Source: Arthrobacter sp. D5-1
GTDB lineage: Bacteria > Actinomycetota > Actinomycetes > Actinomycetales > Micrococcaceae
Assembly: GCF_017357425.1 (NCBI RefSeq)
Contig: NZ_CP014571.1
Span: 3,534,001 to 3,598,000 of the forward strand
Direction of reading: 5' to 3'
DNA length: 64,000 bases
The position numbers were made by a program, and so were the translations under genes. The notes under the pieces were generated by a model, which made no database searches, had not been told where the DNA came from, and saw only the letters and a program-made list of their open reading frames with translations. How positions within the stretch are numbered: position 1 is the first letter of the stretch; every line of letters begins with the position of its first letter. Shown here piece by piece: positions 27,463-35,494 of this stretch.

Positions 27463-28929
27463 CTAGACCTGTGCGGCTACGCCATCACGGGAGATGTTGA
27501 CCATGTCCTCACGCGGCACAACCTTGATGCGCTCACGCTTGACCTCCACACCGTGGGAGGTGCCGGCCTCGGTTGCTGCTGCACCGAGCGCGAGCTCGTG
27601 GGCGTCCAGAGCCAGCCAGCCTTCCCAGCTGGTGAACTTCACGCCGCGGGAGTCAAGGAGTTCCACCACTGCGTCAGCGGCGGGGACCTCGGCAACCGGC
27701 AGGTTCTCGCGGTCTTCCAGGAGGTAGGTGACGGTTTCGAGGGCATCGCCCTTGGTGTGGCCGATGAGGCCGACCGGCCCGCGCTTGATCCAGCCCGTCG
27801 CGTAGAGGCCCGGAACGTGCTGGCCGTCGGCGTCCAGGACGCGACCGCCGTCGTTGGTGACAACACCCTTCTTGTGGTCGAATTCGACGTCCGGCAGGGC
27901 CGAACCGAAGTAGCCGATGGCCCGGTACACGGCCTGGACCGGGTAGTCGATGAACTCGCCGGTGCCGCGGGCGTTGCCCGTGCCATCCAGTTCAGTGCGT
28001 TCGAACTTGATTCCCGCAACCTTGCCCGGGGTTTCGGCGGAGTCCACGATCTCCACCGGGCTGTGCAGGAAGTGCAGGTGCAGGCGACGGGAAGCCTTGA
28101 GCTCGGAGAGGTCCTCGGGCTGCTCGGCGATCCAGTTGGTCAGCGTGCCAACCATGGTCTTGATCTGGTTGTTCGTCTGGACCTGGCGGTCGGACTCTTC
28201 GTCGAATTCGAAGTCCTCGGCGTAGAGGATGATGTCCACGTCCTTGGAGTGCGAGAGTTCGCGCAGTTCCAGCGGGGTGAACTTCACCTGGGCGGGACCG
28301 CGGCGGCCGAAGACGTGCACGTCCGTGACGGGCGAGCTCTTCAGGCCGGCGTAAACGTTGTCCGGGATTTCCGTGACCAGCAGGTCATCGGCGTGCTTGG
28401 ACAGGACGCGGGCCACGTCCAGGGCCACGTTGCCGTTGCCCAGAACGGCGATTTCCTTGGCCTCGAGCGGCCATTCACGGGGAACGTCCGGGTGTCCATC
28501 GAACCAGGAGACGAAGTCGGCGCCGCCGAAGGAGCCCTCGAGTTCGATGCCCGGGATGTTCAGGTCCGCGTCCTTGATGGCGCCAGTGGCGAAGATGATG
28601 GCGTCGTAGTGCTTACGAAGGTCCTCGATGGAGATGTCCGTGCCGTAGTCGACGTTGCCGAAGAAGCGGATGTCGCCGCGGTCCAGGACCTTGTGCAGGG
28701 CGTTGACAATGCCCTTGATGCGGGGGTGGTCCGGGGCAACGCCGTAGCGGATCAGGCCGTACGGTGCCGGGTAGCGGTCGAAGAGGTCGATGCTGACGGT
28801 GAGTTCGCCGCTCTTGACGGCTTCGCTTTTGGTCAGGATGTCCGCTGCATACACGCCGGCCGGGCCGGAGCCGATGACGGCGACGCGAAGCGGACGGTCC
28901 GCAGAACCTACGGGGGTGCTAATTGACAC
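27463..28929 (-). CDS. fprA: FprA-type NADPH-ferredoxin reductase (copy 2, siroheme cluster)
   Basis: 488 residues with the same order of motifs as copy 1: VAVIGSGPAGVYAADIL, PAPYGLIRYGVAPDHP, LGNGNVALDVAR and FGRRGPAQVKFTPLELREL. Long stretches are identical to copy 1. The start is GTG with GAAGGAAC upstream. It follows the siroheme synthase gene by 20 bp in the same direction. In actinobacteria this pairing is linked to sulfite reduction, where ferredoxin reduced by FprA feeds sulfite reductase; the reductase here is about 25 kb away (52419-54161). Confidence 0.96.
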   Translation of the reverse strand: MSISTPVGSADRPLRVAVIGSGPAGVYAADILTKSEAVKSGELTVSIDLFDRYPAPYGLIRYGVAPDHPRIKGIVNALHKVLDRGDIRFFGNVDYGTDISIEDLRKHYDAIIFATGAIKDADLNIPGIELEGSFGGADFVSWFDGHPDVPREWPLEAKEIAVLGNGNVALDVARVLSKHADDLLVTEIPDNVYAGLKSSPVTDVHVFGRRGPAQVKFTPLELRELSHSKDVDIILYAEDFEFDEESDRQVQTNNQIKTMVGTLTNWIAEQPEDLSELKASRRLHLHFLHSPVEIVDSAETPGKVAGIKFERTELDGTGNARGTGEFIDYPVQAVYRAIGYFGSALPDVEFDHKKGVVTNDGGRVLDADGQHVPGLYATGWIKRGPVGLIGHTKGDALETVTYLLEDRENLPVAEVPAADAVVELLDSRGVKFTSWEGWLALDAHELALGAAATEAGTSHGVEVKRERIKVVPREDMVNISRDGVAAQV

Positions 28930-28949
28930 GGCTGTGTTCCTTCTTCTTC

Positions 28950-30227
28950 TCAGTTACTGCGGACGCGGGGACGATTTGGGGTAATAGTGCTGTAGTCAGC
29001 GGTCTTGAAGTGCTGCGGTGCAAAGGGGCTGACACGGACAACATCGCCGATCACAATGACCGCCGGGTTGGCCACGCCGACGGCTTCCGCCTGGTCCGCG
29101 ATGGTTCCCAGAGTGCCGATGGTGACGCGCTGTTCCGGCAAATACCCGTTCTCTACGATACCTACTGGTGTGTCCAAAGGCAGACCCGAGCCTGCCAGCG
29201 CAGCCGCGGAATCACGCAATTGCGCTACTCCCATGAGCAACACCACAGTGTGATCGGGGCGTGCGGGGACTTCGGACAGCTCTTCATGGCCGGTCACCAC
29301 GCTGAAGCCCTTGGCCAAGCCGCGGTGCGTCACGGGAATACCCGCAGCGGCCGGAACCGAGATTGCCGACGTCACGCCGGACACCACTTCAACCTCGACG
29401 CCGTTCTGCCGGCAGAATTCTGCTTCCTCGCCACCACGCCCCAAGACATAGGGGTCGCCGCCTTTGAGGCGGACCACGCGGTTACCCTGCAGGGCTTCGT
29501 CCACAAGGATTCGGTTGATCTCCAGTTGCGGAACCGGGTGGTGGCCGGGCGTCTTGCCTACCTCGATGACGCGGACGTCCGGGGCAAGTTCCTTCAGCAG
29601 CTCCCGCGGGCCAAGTCGGTCTGCAACCACGACGTCGGCCTGGCCAAGCAGGCGCCGACCGCGGACGGTGATGAGTCCCGAGTCGCCCGGACCGCCGCCC
29701 ACCAAGGCGACAGAACCAGCCGGAGTCTTGCCAGCGGCGTCCGGCTTACGGTGGCGTCGCAGCGGCAGGTCACCTGTTTCCAGGGCAGTGGCAACAGCAT
29801 TGCGGAGAGCCATGGCACGGCGTGGGTCTCCCCCGGCGTTGATGGCGATCTTGACGTCGTCCACCACGGCGACGGCGGGTGTCCACGCGGCTGACGCTTC
29901 GTGGTCCGAGGCATTGACGCACCAGAGGCGCTGCGCCTCGGCGTCGGCCGATACCTGGGTGTCCACAGCGGCGGTGCCAGTGGCTGTCTGAACGAACCAG
30001 ACGCCGTCGAGGTCTGACGTGCGGTACTCGCGCTGTTCCAGGTTGAGCAGCCCGGAAGCGGCGAGTCCGTGGAGGTTTTCGGTGGCAACGGGCGCGACGA
30101 CGGTAACTTTCGCACCGGCGTCGAGCAGCCCTTTGGCGCGACGCTCCGCGACGGGGCCGCCGCCCACCACCAGCACCGGGCGGCCAAGCAGCCGCAGCGC
30201 GGTGGGGTAAATGTCCTGTATTGCCAT
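28950..30227 (-). CDS. cobA: siroheme synthase: precorrin-2 dehydrogenase fused to uroporphyrinogen-III C-methyltransferase
   Basis: 425 residues from ATG 30227, which begins right before the nucleotide-binding domain. Residues 1-150 hold the NAD-binding part (LGRPVLVVGGGPVAERRAKGLL) of a CysG-like dehydrogenase. Residues 175-415 hold the SUMT methyltransferase (VALVGGGPGDSGLITVRG, VVRLKGGDPYVLGRGGEE, GVTSAISVPAAAGIPVTHRG). It converts uroporphyrinogen III to sirohydrochlorin. Iron insertion may be done by the separate chelatase at 54315-55034. It is co-transcribed with fprA copy 2. Confidence 0.94.
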   Translation of the reverse strand: MAIQDIYPTALRLLGRPVLVVGGGPVAERRAKGLLDAGAKVTVVAPVATENLHGLAASGLLNLEQREYRTSDLDGVWFVQTATGTAAVDTQVSADAEAQRLWCVNASDHEASAAWTPAVAVVDDVKIAINAGGDPRRAMALRNAVATALETGDLPLRRHRKPDAAGKTPAGSVALVGGGPGDSGLITVRGRRLLGQADVVVADRLGPRELLKELAPDVRVIEVGKTPGHHPVPQLEINRILVDEALQGNRVVRLKGGDPYVLGRGGEEAEFCRQNGVEVEVVSGVTSAISVPAAAGIPVTHRGLAKGFSVVTGHEELSEVPARPDHTVVLLMGVAQLRDSAAALAGSGLPLDTPVGIVENGYLPEQRVTIGTLGTIADQAEAVGVANPAVIVIGDVVRVSPFAPQHFKTADYSTITPNRPRVRSN

Positions 30228-30317
30228 GAAAAAACTGTAGGGCGGCCCCGTAACATGCTTCAAAGGCTCGGAAACACCCGGTAACGCTGGGTAATCCAAC
30301 GTCACATAATCCCCGGC

Positions 30318-31097
30318 CTAGTTCGGGGAAACCCTGTCTTTAAGCGTCAGGTAGTGGGCCCGCTGCTCCTTGCCCAGATGCTCGATCGCGTAACGTAACG
30401 CCGTCCGAGGCATGGTGGCGGCGTGCTCGTCCAGGAACGCCAGCAGGCGTTCGCGGCTGCTGCGCCCTGCGTCGCGGACCCAGCCGCCTACTGCTTTGTG
30501 GATGAGGTCTTCTTTGTCATGCAGCAGGATCTCTGCGATGGCGAAGGTGTCGTCCAGTTGGCCTTCACGAATGAATGCCGACGTCGCGACGATGGACGTC
30601 CGGCGCTCCCACATATCCTCCGAGCGCGCCAGTTCATACAACGGATCCCGTGGCTTATCCATGAGCCAGCCACCCACCACGTTTCCCGCGCCCAGGTCCA
30701 CGAGGTCCCAATTGTTGATGCGATCGTGGCGGCGCAAGTACATCTCGTAGAGGTTGCGGCGCCGCTGTTCCGTGGTCTTCTTTTTCTGCGTTTGGAGTGC
30801 CATGATCTTCACGGCTCCAGCCCTGGCCTCGTGGATGTCCTGCTCCAGGAGCTTCTCGATCTCCTCCGGTGGCATGGCTGCAAATTCCTTGGCCAGTGTG
30901 AAAACCTCGCCCATGCGGACGCCCAGGAAGAAGTCGCCCTCGGCATAGTTACCCTTGCCGGTCTTGAAATAGCGCTGGTATTTGGCCTGCTCGACGTCGG
31001 ACTGCCGGGCTTGGAGCCGCGCGAGGAACTCGACGGCGGTGGGCTCGGTTCCCGGCGCCAACGCCGCTTTGGGTGCCTTCCCTGCCTTGGGGGTCAT
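30318..31097 (-). CDS. DNA alkylation repair protein (AlkD-like)
   Basis: 259 residues made of helical HEAT-like repeats. The family marks are YFKTGKGNYAEGDFFLGVRMGEV, RRHDRINNWDLVDLGAGNVVGGWL and WERRTSIVATSAFIREGQ. AlkD-type proteins excise bulky or cationic alkylated bases. The ribosome binding site GGAGGG is unusually close to the ATG, so the start could be misplaced. It follows glsA by 15 bp in the same direction and may be read through from it, although the functions are unrelated. Confidence 0.9.
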   Translation of the reverse strand: MTPKAGKAPKAALAPGTEPTAVEFLARLQARQSDVEQAKYQRYFKTGKGNYAEGDFFLGVRMGEVFTLAKEFAAMPPEEIEKLLEQDIHEARAGAVKIMALQTQKKKTTEQRRRNLYEMYLRRHDRINNWDLVDLGAGNVVGGWLMDKPRDPLYELARSEDMWERRTSIVATSAFIREGQLDDTFAIAEILLHDKEDLIHKAVGGWVRDAGRSSRERLLAFLDEHAATMPRTALRYAIEHLGKEQRAHYLTLKDRVSPN

Positions 31098-31112
31098 CCC
31101 TCCATCATGCGC

Positions 31113-32024
31113 CTAAAACACCGACCAGCCAGTACGTGTGGTGAATTCGTCCAGCGCTGCGACACCCGCCACCGAATTCCCGGACCTTCCCAGACCGGGG
31201 CTCCACACGCTGATGGAGCACTTGTTCGGAACCACGGCCACGATGCCGCCGCCCACGCCGCTCTTGCCCGGAAGGCCCACGCGGTACGCGAATTCGCCCG
31301 CGGCGTCGTACGTTCCACACGTGAGCATGACGGCGTTGATCCTCTTGGTCTGCGCCGGTGACAACAGCAGTGTCCCGTCTGCGCCCAGGCCGTTGGAGGC
31401 GAGGAACCGGGTTGCGAGCGCAAGGTCTTCGCACGTCATGGCCACTGCGCATTGCTTCGCATAAGAGTCCAGGACATCCTCCACAGGGTTCTCCAGGTTG
31501 CCGCAGCTTGCCAGGAAGTGGGCCAAGGAAGCATTGCGGTGGCTGTTGGCCAGTTCCGAGCCAGCCACGTGGTGATCGGTATCGATGCTGTCCTTGCTGG
31601 TCTCCTGGCGCATCAAATCCCGCACGGCGTGGGCGGCGTTTCCTGTCAGGCTCAGGAGCCGGTCCGTCACAACTATTGCACCGGCGTTGATGAACGGATT
31701 TCGGGGAATGCCGTCTTCGCTTTCCAACTGGACCAATGAATTGAAGGGGTTGCCCGACGGCTCCCGGAACACCCGTTTCCAAATGCTGTCCCCGTCGAAG
31801 GCCAGCACCAAGGCGAGCGCAAAGACCTTGGAGATGCTTTGGATGGAAAACTCCACGTGGGCGTCTCCGGCTGAATACACTTCGCCGTCACGGGTGGCCA
31901 CCGAAATGCCGAATTGTTGGGCATCCACGGCCCCAAGCTGGGGGATGTAGTCAGCCACGTTTCCTTGGCCGACATGCGGCTGCACGGCCCCGACGATGTC
32001 GTCGAGGAGATTCTGGATATCCAT
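31113..32024 (-). CDS. glsA: glutaminase
   Basis: 303 residues, full glutaminase length. The serine nucleophile and Lys are in the S-x-x-K motif of SIQSISKVFALAL. GNPFNSL, EDGIPRNPFINAGAI and GVGGGIVAVVPNKCSI are conserved blocks. It hydrolyses glutamine to glutamate and ammonia in the cytoplasm. It begins 5 bp after the stop of the PucR-type regulator in the same direction, so both form one operon that is divergent from the permease/decarboxylase operon. Confidence 0.96.
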   Translation of the reverse strand: MDIQNLLDDIVGAVQPHVGQGNVADYIPQLGAVDAQQFGISVATRDGEVYSAGDAHVEFSIQSISKVFALALVLAFDGDSIWKRVFREPSGNPFNSLVQLESEDGIPRNPFINAGAIVVTDRLLSLTGNAAHAVRDLMRQETSKDSIDTDHHVAGSELANSHRNASLAHFLASCGNLENPVEDVLDSYAKQCAVAMTCEDLALATRFLASNGLGADGTLLLSPAQTKRINAVMLTCGTYDAAGEFAYRVGLPGKSGVGGGIVAVVPNKCSISVWSPGLGRSGNSVAGVAALDEFTTRTGWSVF

Positions 32025-32029
32025 GGTTT

Positions 32030-33646
32030 CTAGACCTTGGTCCCTGCGTAGGTCCAGAGCCTGATCTGGAGGTGTGCCAGCAGGCGTTCATCTGCGGAGT
32101 GCAGGTCCAGGCCAGCCACCTCGCAGGCACGGCGGAGCCTGTAATGAACGGTGTTGCGGTGGACAGCCAATTCCTCGGCGCACCGGTTCACGTCGCCAAA
32201 GAACTCCAGATAAGTCAGGAGGGTCAGCGCGAATTCCGGATAACGGCTGCACAGCCGGGTAATTCCTGCATGACGCAGGGTGGTCCGCGATTCCAGCAGC
32301 TCCAACAATTCCCTGGTCAGGACTGTTGTTTCCACGTCGCTGTACGAGGCCACGCGCACGTCCGGTGTTGCTTCCATGACTTTGAGGACGCTGCGCACGT
32401 GATCAAGGGTGGCGTGCAGGGCGTCAAGGCGCGGAACGATGGGACCAACTGCTGCCTGCACCTGGAAATGAAGGTGGGTGGTGGCATCACGAACTATGGT
32501 GTTGACCAGCCGGTTGATGGCGGGGAGGGATTTCAGTGGATCCACGTCAGGCAGGATGATGGCCGTTTCCATTCCGAGGGCCCCTACCACCGCGCCTGGC
32601 CGGTAGGCTGCTGCATGGATTGATGCCACCTTGGAGAGCTCTCCCCTGCGGAGCTGAAGCCCCGCCGCGCTCTGGCTCAGCCCGCCCGCCGAGATCAGCA
32701 CTAAAGCCGCTGGTTTCGACGGATCGATGCCTGCCGATTGGGCCTGCGAATGGACTTGGGCGGTGCCACTGAGCAGGCTGGACACCCGGTCCTCGCGCAT
32801 CGACTGGGACTGCTCATTGCGGTGGCGTACCAACTCGATGGCGGCGTGCCGGGCCGCACCCACCATGATGCGGTCTGTGTTGGCCGCCAAGGGTTCAGCA
32901 CCTTCCTGCAACCAGATGTATCCCATGACACGGCTGCCCGCGTGGATGCCGATTGCCACACGTTCACGAAGACCCGCATCAAGGTTGGCTTCCACATGGA
33001 CAGGCGCTTCAGTGGCCTGCAGGTGCTTATAGACCCCTGATTCCTTCAGGAGTTTTTGGTACTTTTCAGGGCCACGCCTCGCCAGGATGGACAGCCGGCG
33101 GAGCTCGTCAACGTCATTGGATGCCGGGGAGTACGCAAGCACCCTGTTGCCCGGATCTTCGATCACCACGTGGCCATTGGTCAGCGTGGCCGTGGTTTGG
33201 GCGATCGCGAACAAGTCGCGGTGAACTGACGTGGGGGTTTCGCCTGGCACATCGTTCTCACGGACCCGGTCCAACGCGATGCTCTCGAACTTATCCCAGC
33301 GGAGCCCCGGGGCAACAGCCACCAGTCCAATGCCGGTCGGTTGGAGCAACTCTGCTGCGGCTTCCAACTCGCGTTCACTGCCCTTGACAGCAACTGCTGT
33401 GGGGCGGCCCACCATGATGCGGCGGAGTGCAGGGAGCGCCGCACGCCCGCGAACACCGATCAACATGACCAGTTCGCCTGGGCGGATCTCGTCGTCGTCT
33501 TCAGCATCAACAATGACAGTTTCGCGAACGGTTCTGTTGTCCTCTGCCGGGGCCAGCAGCAACCGGGCGTTGCCGACACCCAGGTCTTCCATGACGTCGC
33601 TCAATACGGTGACGACTCCGTCGTCGTCAATTTCCAGGGCTTTCAA
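32030..33646 (-). CDS. PucR/CdaR-type transcriptional regulator
   Basis: 538 residues. An N-terminal ligand-type region (about 1-130, ending LLQPTGIGLVAVAP) is followed by a GAF-like middle (about 145-280; AIAQTTATLTNGHVVIEDPGNRVLAYS). The C-terminal PucR helix-turn-helix contains CAEELAVHRNTVHYRLRRACE. The start is TTG with GAGAGGAAG upstream; no better start was found. It probably controls glsA and perhaps the divergent permease/decarboxylase pair. It differs in N-terminal layout from the PucR gene at 22496. Confidence 0.9.
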   Translation of the reverse strand: MKALEIDDDGVVTVLSDVMEDLGVGNARLLLAPAEDNRTVRETVIVDAEDDDEIRPGELVMLIGVRGRAALPALRRIMVGRPTAVAVKGSERELEAAAELLQPTGIGLVAVAPGLRWDKFESIALDRVRENDVPGETPTSVHRDLFAIAQTTATLTNGHVVIEDPGNRVLAYSPASNDVDELRRLSILARRGPEKYQKLLKESGVYKHLQATEAPVHVEANLDAGLRERVAIGIHAGSRVMGYIWLQEGAEPLAANTDRIMVGAARHAAIELVRHRNEQSQSMREDRVSSLLSGTAQVHSQAQSAGIDPSKPAALVLISAGGLSQSAAGLQLRRGELSKVASIHAAAYRPGAVVGALGMETAIILPDVDPLKSLPAINRLVNTIVRDATTHLHFQVQAAVGPIVPRLDALHATLDHVRSVLKVMEATPDVRVASYSDVETTVLTRELLELLESRTTLRHAGITRLCSRYPEFALTLLTYLEFFGDVNRCAEELAVHRNTVHYRLRRACEVAGLDLHSADERLLAHLQIRLWTYAGTKV

Positions 33647-33987
33647 CGAAGCTATCGCTTCCTCTCCACATCAGTTTCTTCAGCAGTACGCTTCCTCGCC
33701 ATTGAGGGGCTCCGCCGGTACATGTGCGCAGGCACGCACAGCGAGAAACATTACCGGCCCTTCAGAACACCAGTGTTGTCCCCCCGGCACAAGAGCCGGG
33801 CCCTGAATTTGGTTCGCCAGCCAATTTGTTGGTGACGGCAGCGACCTAGAGTTGGTGACTGTCCCACACACCACAAAGACTGACTGCAGCGCGGCCAATT
33901 TCAGGCACAACTGCGAGGCAGCCAGCCCCACGTTGTGGAGTATTGAGCCACCCTGTGGTGGCAACGGAGTCAAAGGAGACCCCCGAA
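33647..33987. promoter_or_regulatory. 341-bp divergent intergenic region with small inverted repeat
   Basis: No credible gene lies here. The region carries the promoters of the regulator-glsA operon (left) and the permease-decarboxylase operon (right). A perfect 6-bp inverted repeat GCCACC-CTGT-GGTGGC is at 33947-33962, 26 bp before the permease start and close enough to act as an operator. No confident -35/-10 pair could be assigned. Confidence 0.4.
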
Positions 33988-35466
33988 GTGATACCCACCC
34001 CTGCGTCCACACAAACCCTTCCCTCCCCGACAGACCTGGCTGCCAGTCCGTCGTCGAACGCTTTCGCCCAAGAGGAAACCGGCTACCGGAAAACCCTTAA
34101 GCCCCGGCAGATCCAGATGATCGCCATCGGAGGTGCGATCGGTACCGGGCTCTTCATGGGCGCCGGAGGCCGCCTCAACGGGTCCGGGCCTGCGTTGGTC
34201 CTCGTTTATGCCGTCTGCGGATTCTTCGCGTTCCTGATCCTGCGGGCACTGGGCGAGTTGGTGCTGTACCGCCCCACCTCCGGCTCGTTCGTTTCCTATG
34301 CCCGCGAGTTCTACGGCGAGAAAATGGCCTACACCGCGGGCTGGCTCTACTTCCTGAACTGGGCCATGACCTCCATAGTGGACGTCACCGCGGTTGCCCT
34401 GTACGTGAAGTTCTGGGGCCAATATTGGGCACCCATCAACGACATCCCGCAGTGGTTGATCGCGTTGATCGCTTTGGTAGTGGTGCTCTCCCTGAACCTG
34501 GTGTCCGTGAAGATCTTTGGCGAGATGGAGTTCTGGTTCGCCATGATCAAGGTGGGCGCCTTAGTGACGTTCCTCGTGGTGGGAATCTGCTTCATTGTTT
34601 TCGGCGGCCGGACGGACGTTGGCGTTCCGGGCTTCAACGTCATCGCTGAGAACGGCGGCATGTTCCCCATGGGCTCCGTGGCGCCGCTCCTGGCCATCAG
34701 CGGCGTGGTATTCGCCTACGCCGCCGTGGAACTCGTGGGCACTGCAGCCGGCGAAACCGCCAACCCCCACAAGGTGATGCCCAAGGCCGTGAACACCGTA
34801 GTAATCCGCATCGGGGTGTTCTACGTGGGCTCCGTCCTGCTGCTCTCGCTCCTGCTTCCCTTCACGTCCTACAAAGCCGGCGAGTCCCCCTTTGTCACCT
34901 TCTTCTCCCACCTCGGCGATCCGCAGGCCGGAGCCATCTCCGCGTCCGTGATGAACTTCGTGGTCCTCACCGCCGCGCTCTCCAGCCTCAACGCCGGTCT
35001 CTATTCCACTGGCCGCATCCTCCGGTCCATGGCTGTGAACGGCTCGGCTCCGCAATTCACCGGACGGATCAGCGCGTCCGGAGTGCCCTACGGTGGCATC
35101 CTCCTGACAGCGGTCATCACCCTGGTGGGCGTTGGATTGAACGCCGTTGTCCCCTCGCAGGTCTTTGAGATCGTGCTCGAAGTCTCGGCCGTGGGAATCA
35201 TCGGCGGCTGGGCCACCATCATGCTCTGCCACATCAAGCTCCAGCGATGGGTACGCAGCGGCAAGGTGGTACGCCCGGCCTTCCGGCTGTTCGGAGCTCC
35301 TTTTACCTCCTACCTCACGCTCGGGTTCCTGGCCTTTGTCCTGGTCACGATGGGGTTCTCGGAAACAGGTCGCTGGGTGCTGGCCTCGTTGCTGGTGTTG
35401 GCTCCGCTGCTGATCGCCGGCTGGTACGCGTATCGCGGCCGCATCCGCACAGCCCTGATGTCCTAG
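33988..35466 (+). CDS. amino acid permease, AnsP/GabP-type (AAT family)
   Basis: 492 residues from GTG 33988, which has AAGGAG nine bases upstream; the open frame to 33943 has none. About 12 membrane helices. [25 protein letters not shown] and [30 protein letters not shown] are signatures of the proton-coupled AAT family, nearest to L-asparagine permease (AnsP). It starts 28 bp before the decarboxylase gene, so its real substrate may be the decarboxylase substrate or product rather than asparagine. Confidence 0.93.
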   Translation: MIPTPASTQTLPSPTDLAASPSSNAFAQEETGYRKTLKPRQIQMIAIGGAIGTGLFMGAGGRLNGSGPALVLVYAVCGFFAFLILRALGELVLYRPTSGSFVSYAREFYGEKMAYTAGWLYFLNWAMTSIVDVTAVALYVKFWGQYWAPINDIPQWLIALIALVVVLSLNLVSVKIFGEMEFWFAMIKVGALVTFLVVGICFIVFGGRTDVGVPGFNVIAENGGMFPMGSVAPLLAISGVVFAYAAVELVGTAAGETANPHKVMPKAVNTVVIRIGVFYVGSVLLLSLLLPFTSYKAGESPFVTFFSHLGDPQAGAISASVMNFVVLTAALSSLNAGLYSTGRILRSMAVNGSAPQFTGRISASGVPYGGILLTAVITLVGVGLNAVVPSQVFEIVLEVSAVGIIGGWATIMLCHIKLQRWVRSGKVVRPAFRLFGAPFTSYLTLGFLAFVLVTMGFSETGRWVLASLLVLAPLLIAGWYAYRGRIRTALMS

Positions 35467-35494
35467 ACCCCTTTTCAGTTTGAAAGTGAAACAC

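Noticed and set aside
33680..34012. 110-codon minus-strand ORF in the glsA regulator/permease gap
   Set aside because: No ribosome binding site, atypical composition, and it overlaps the supported permease start.
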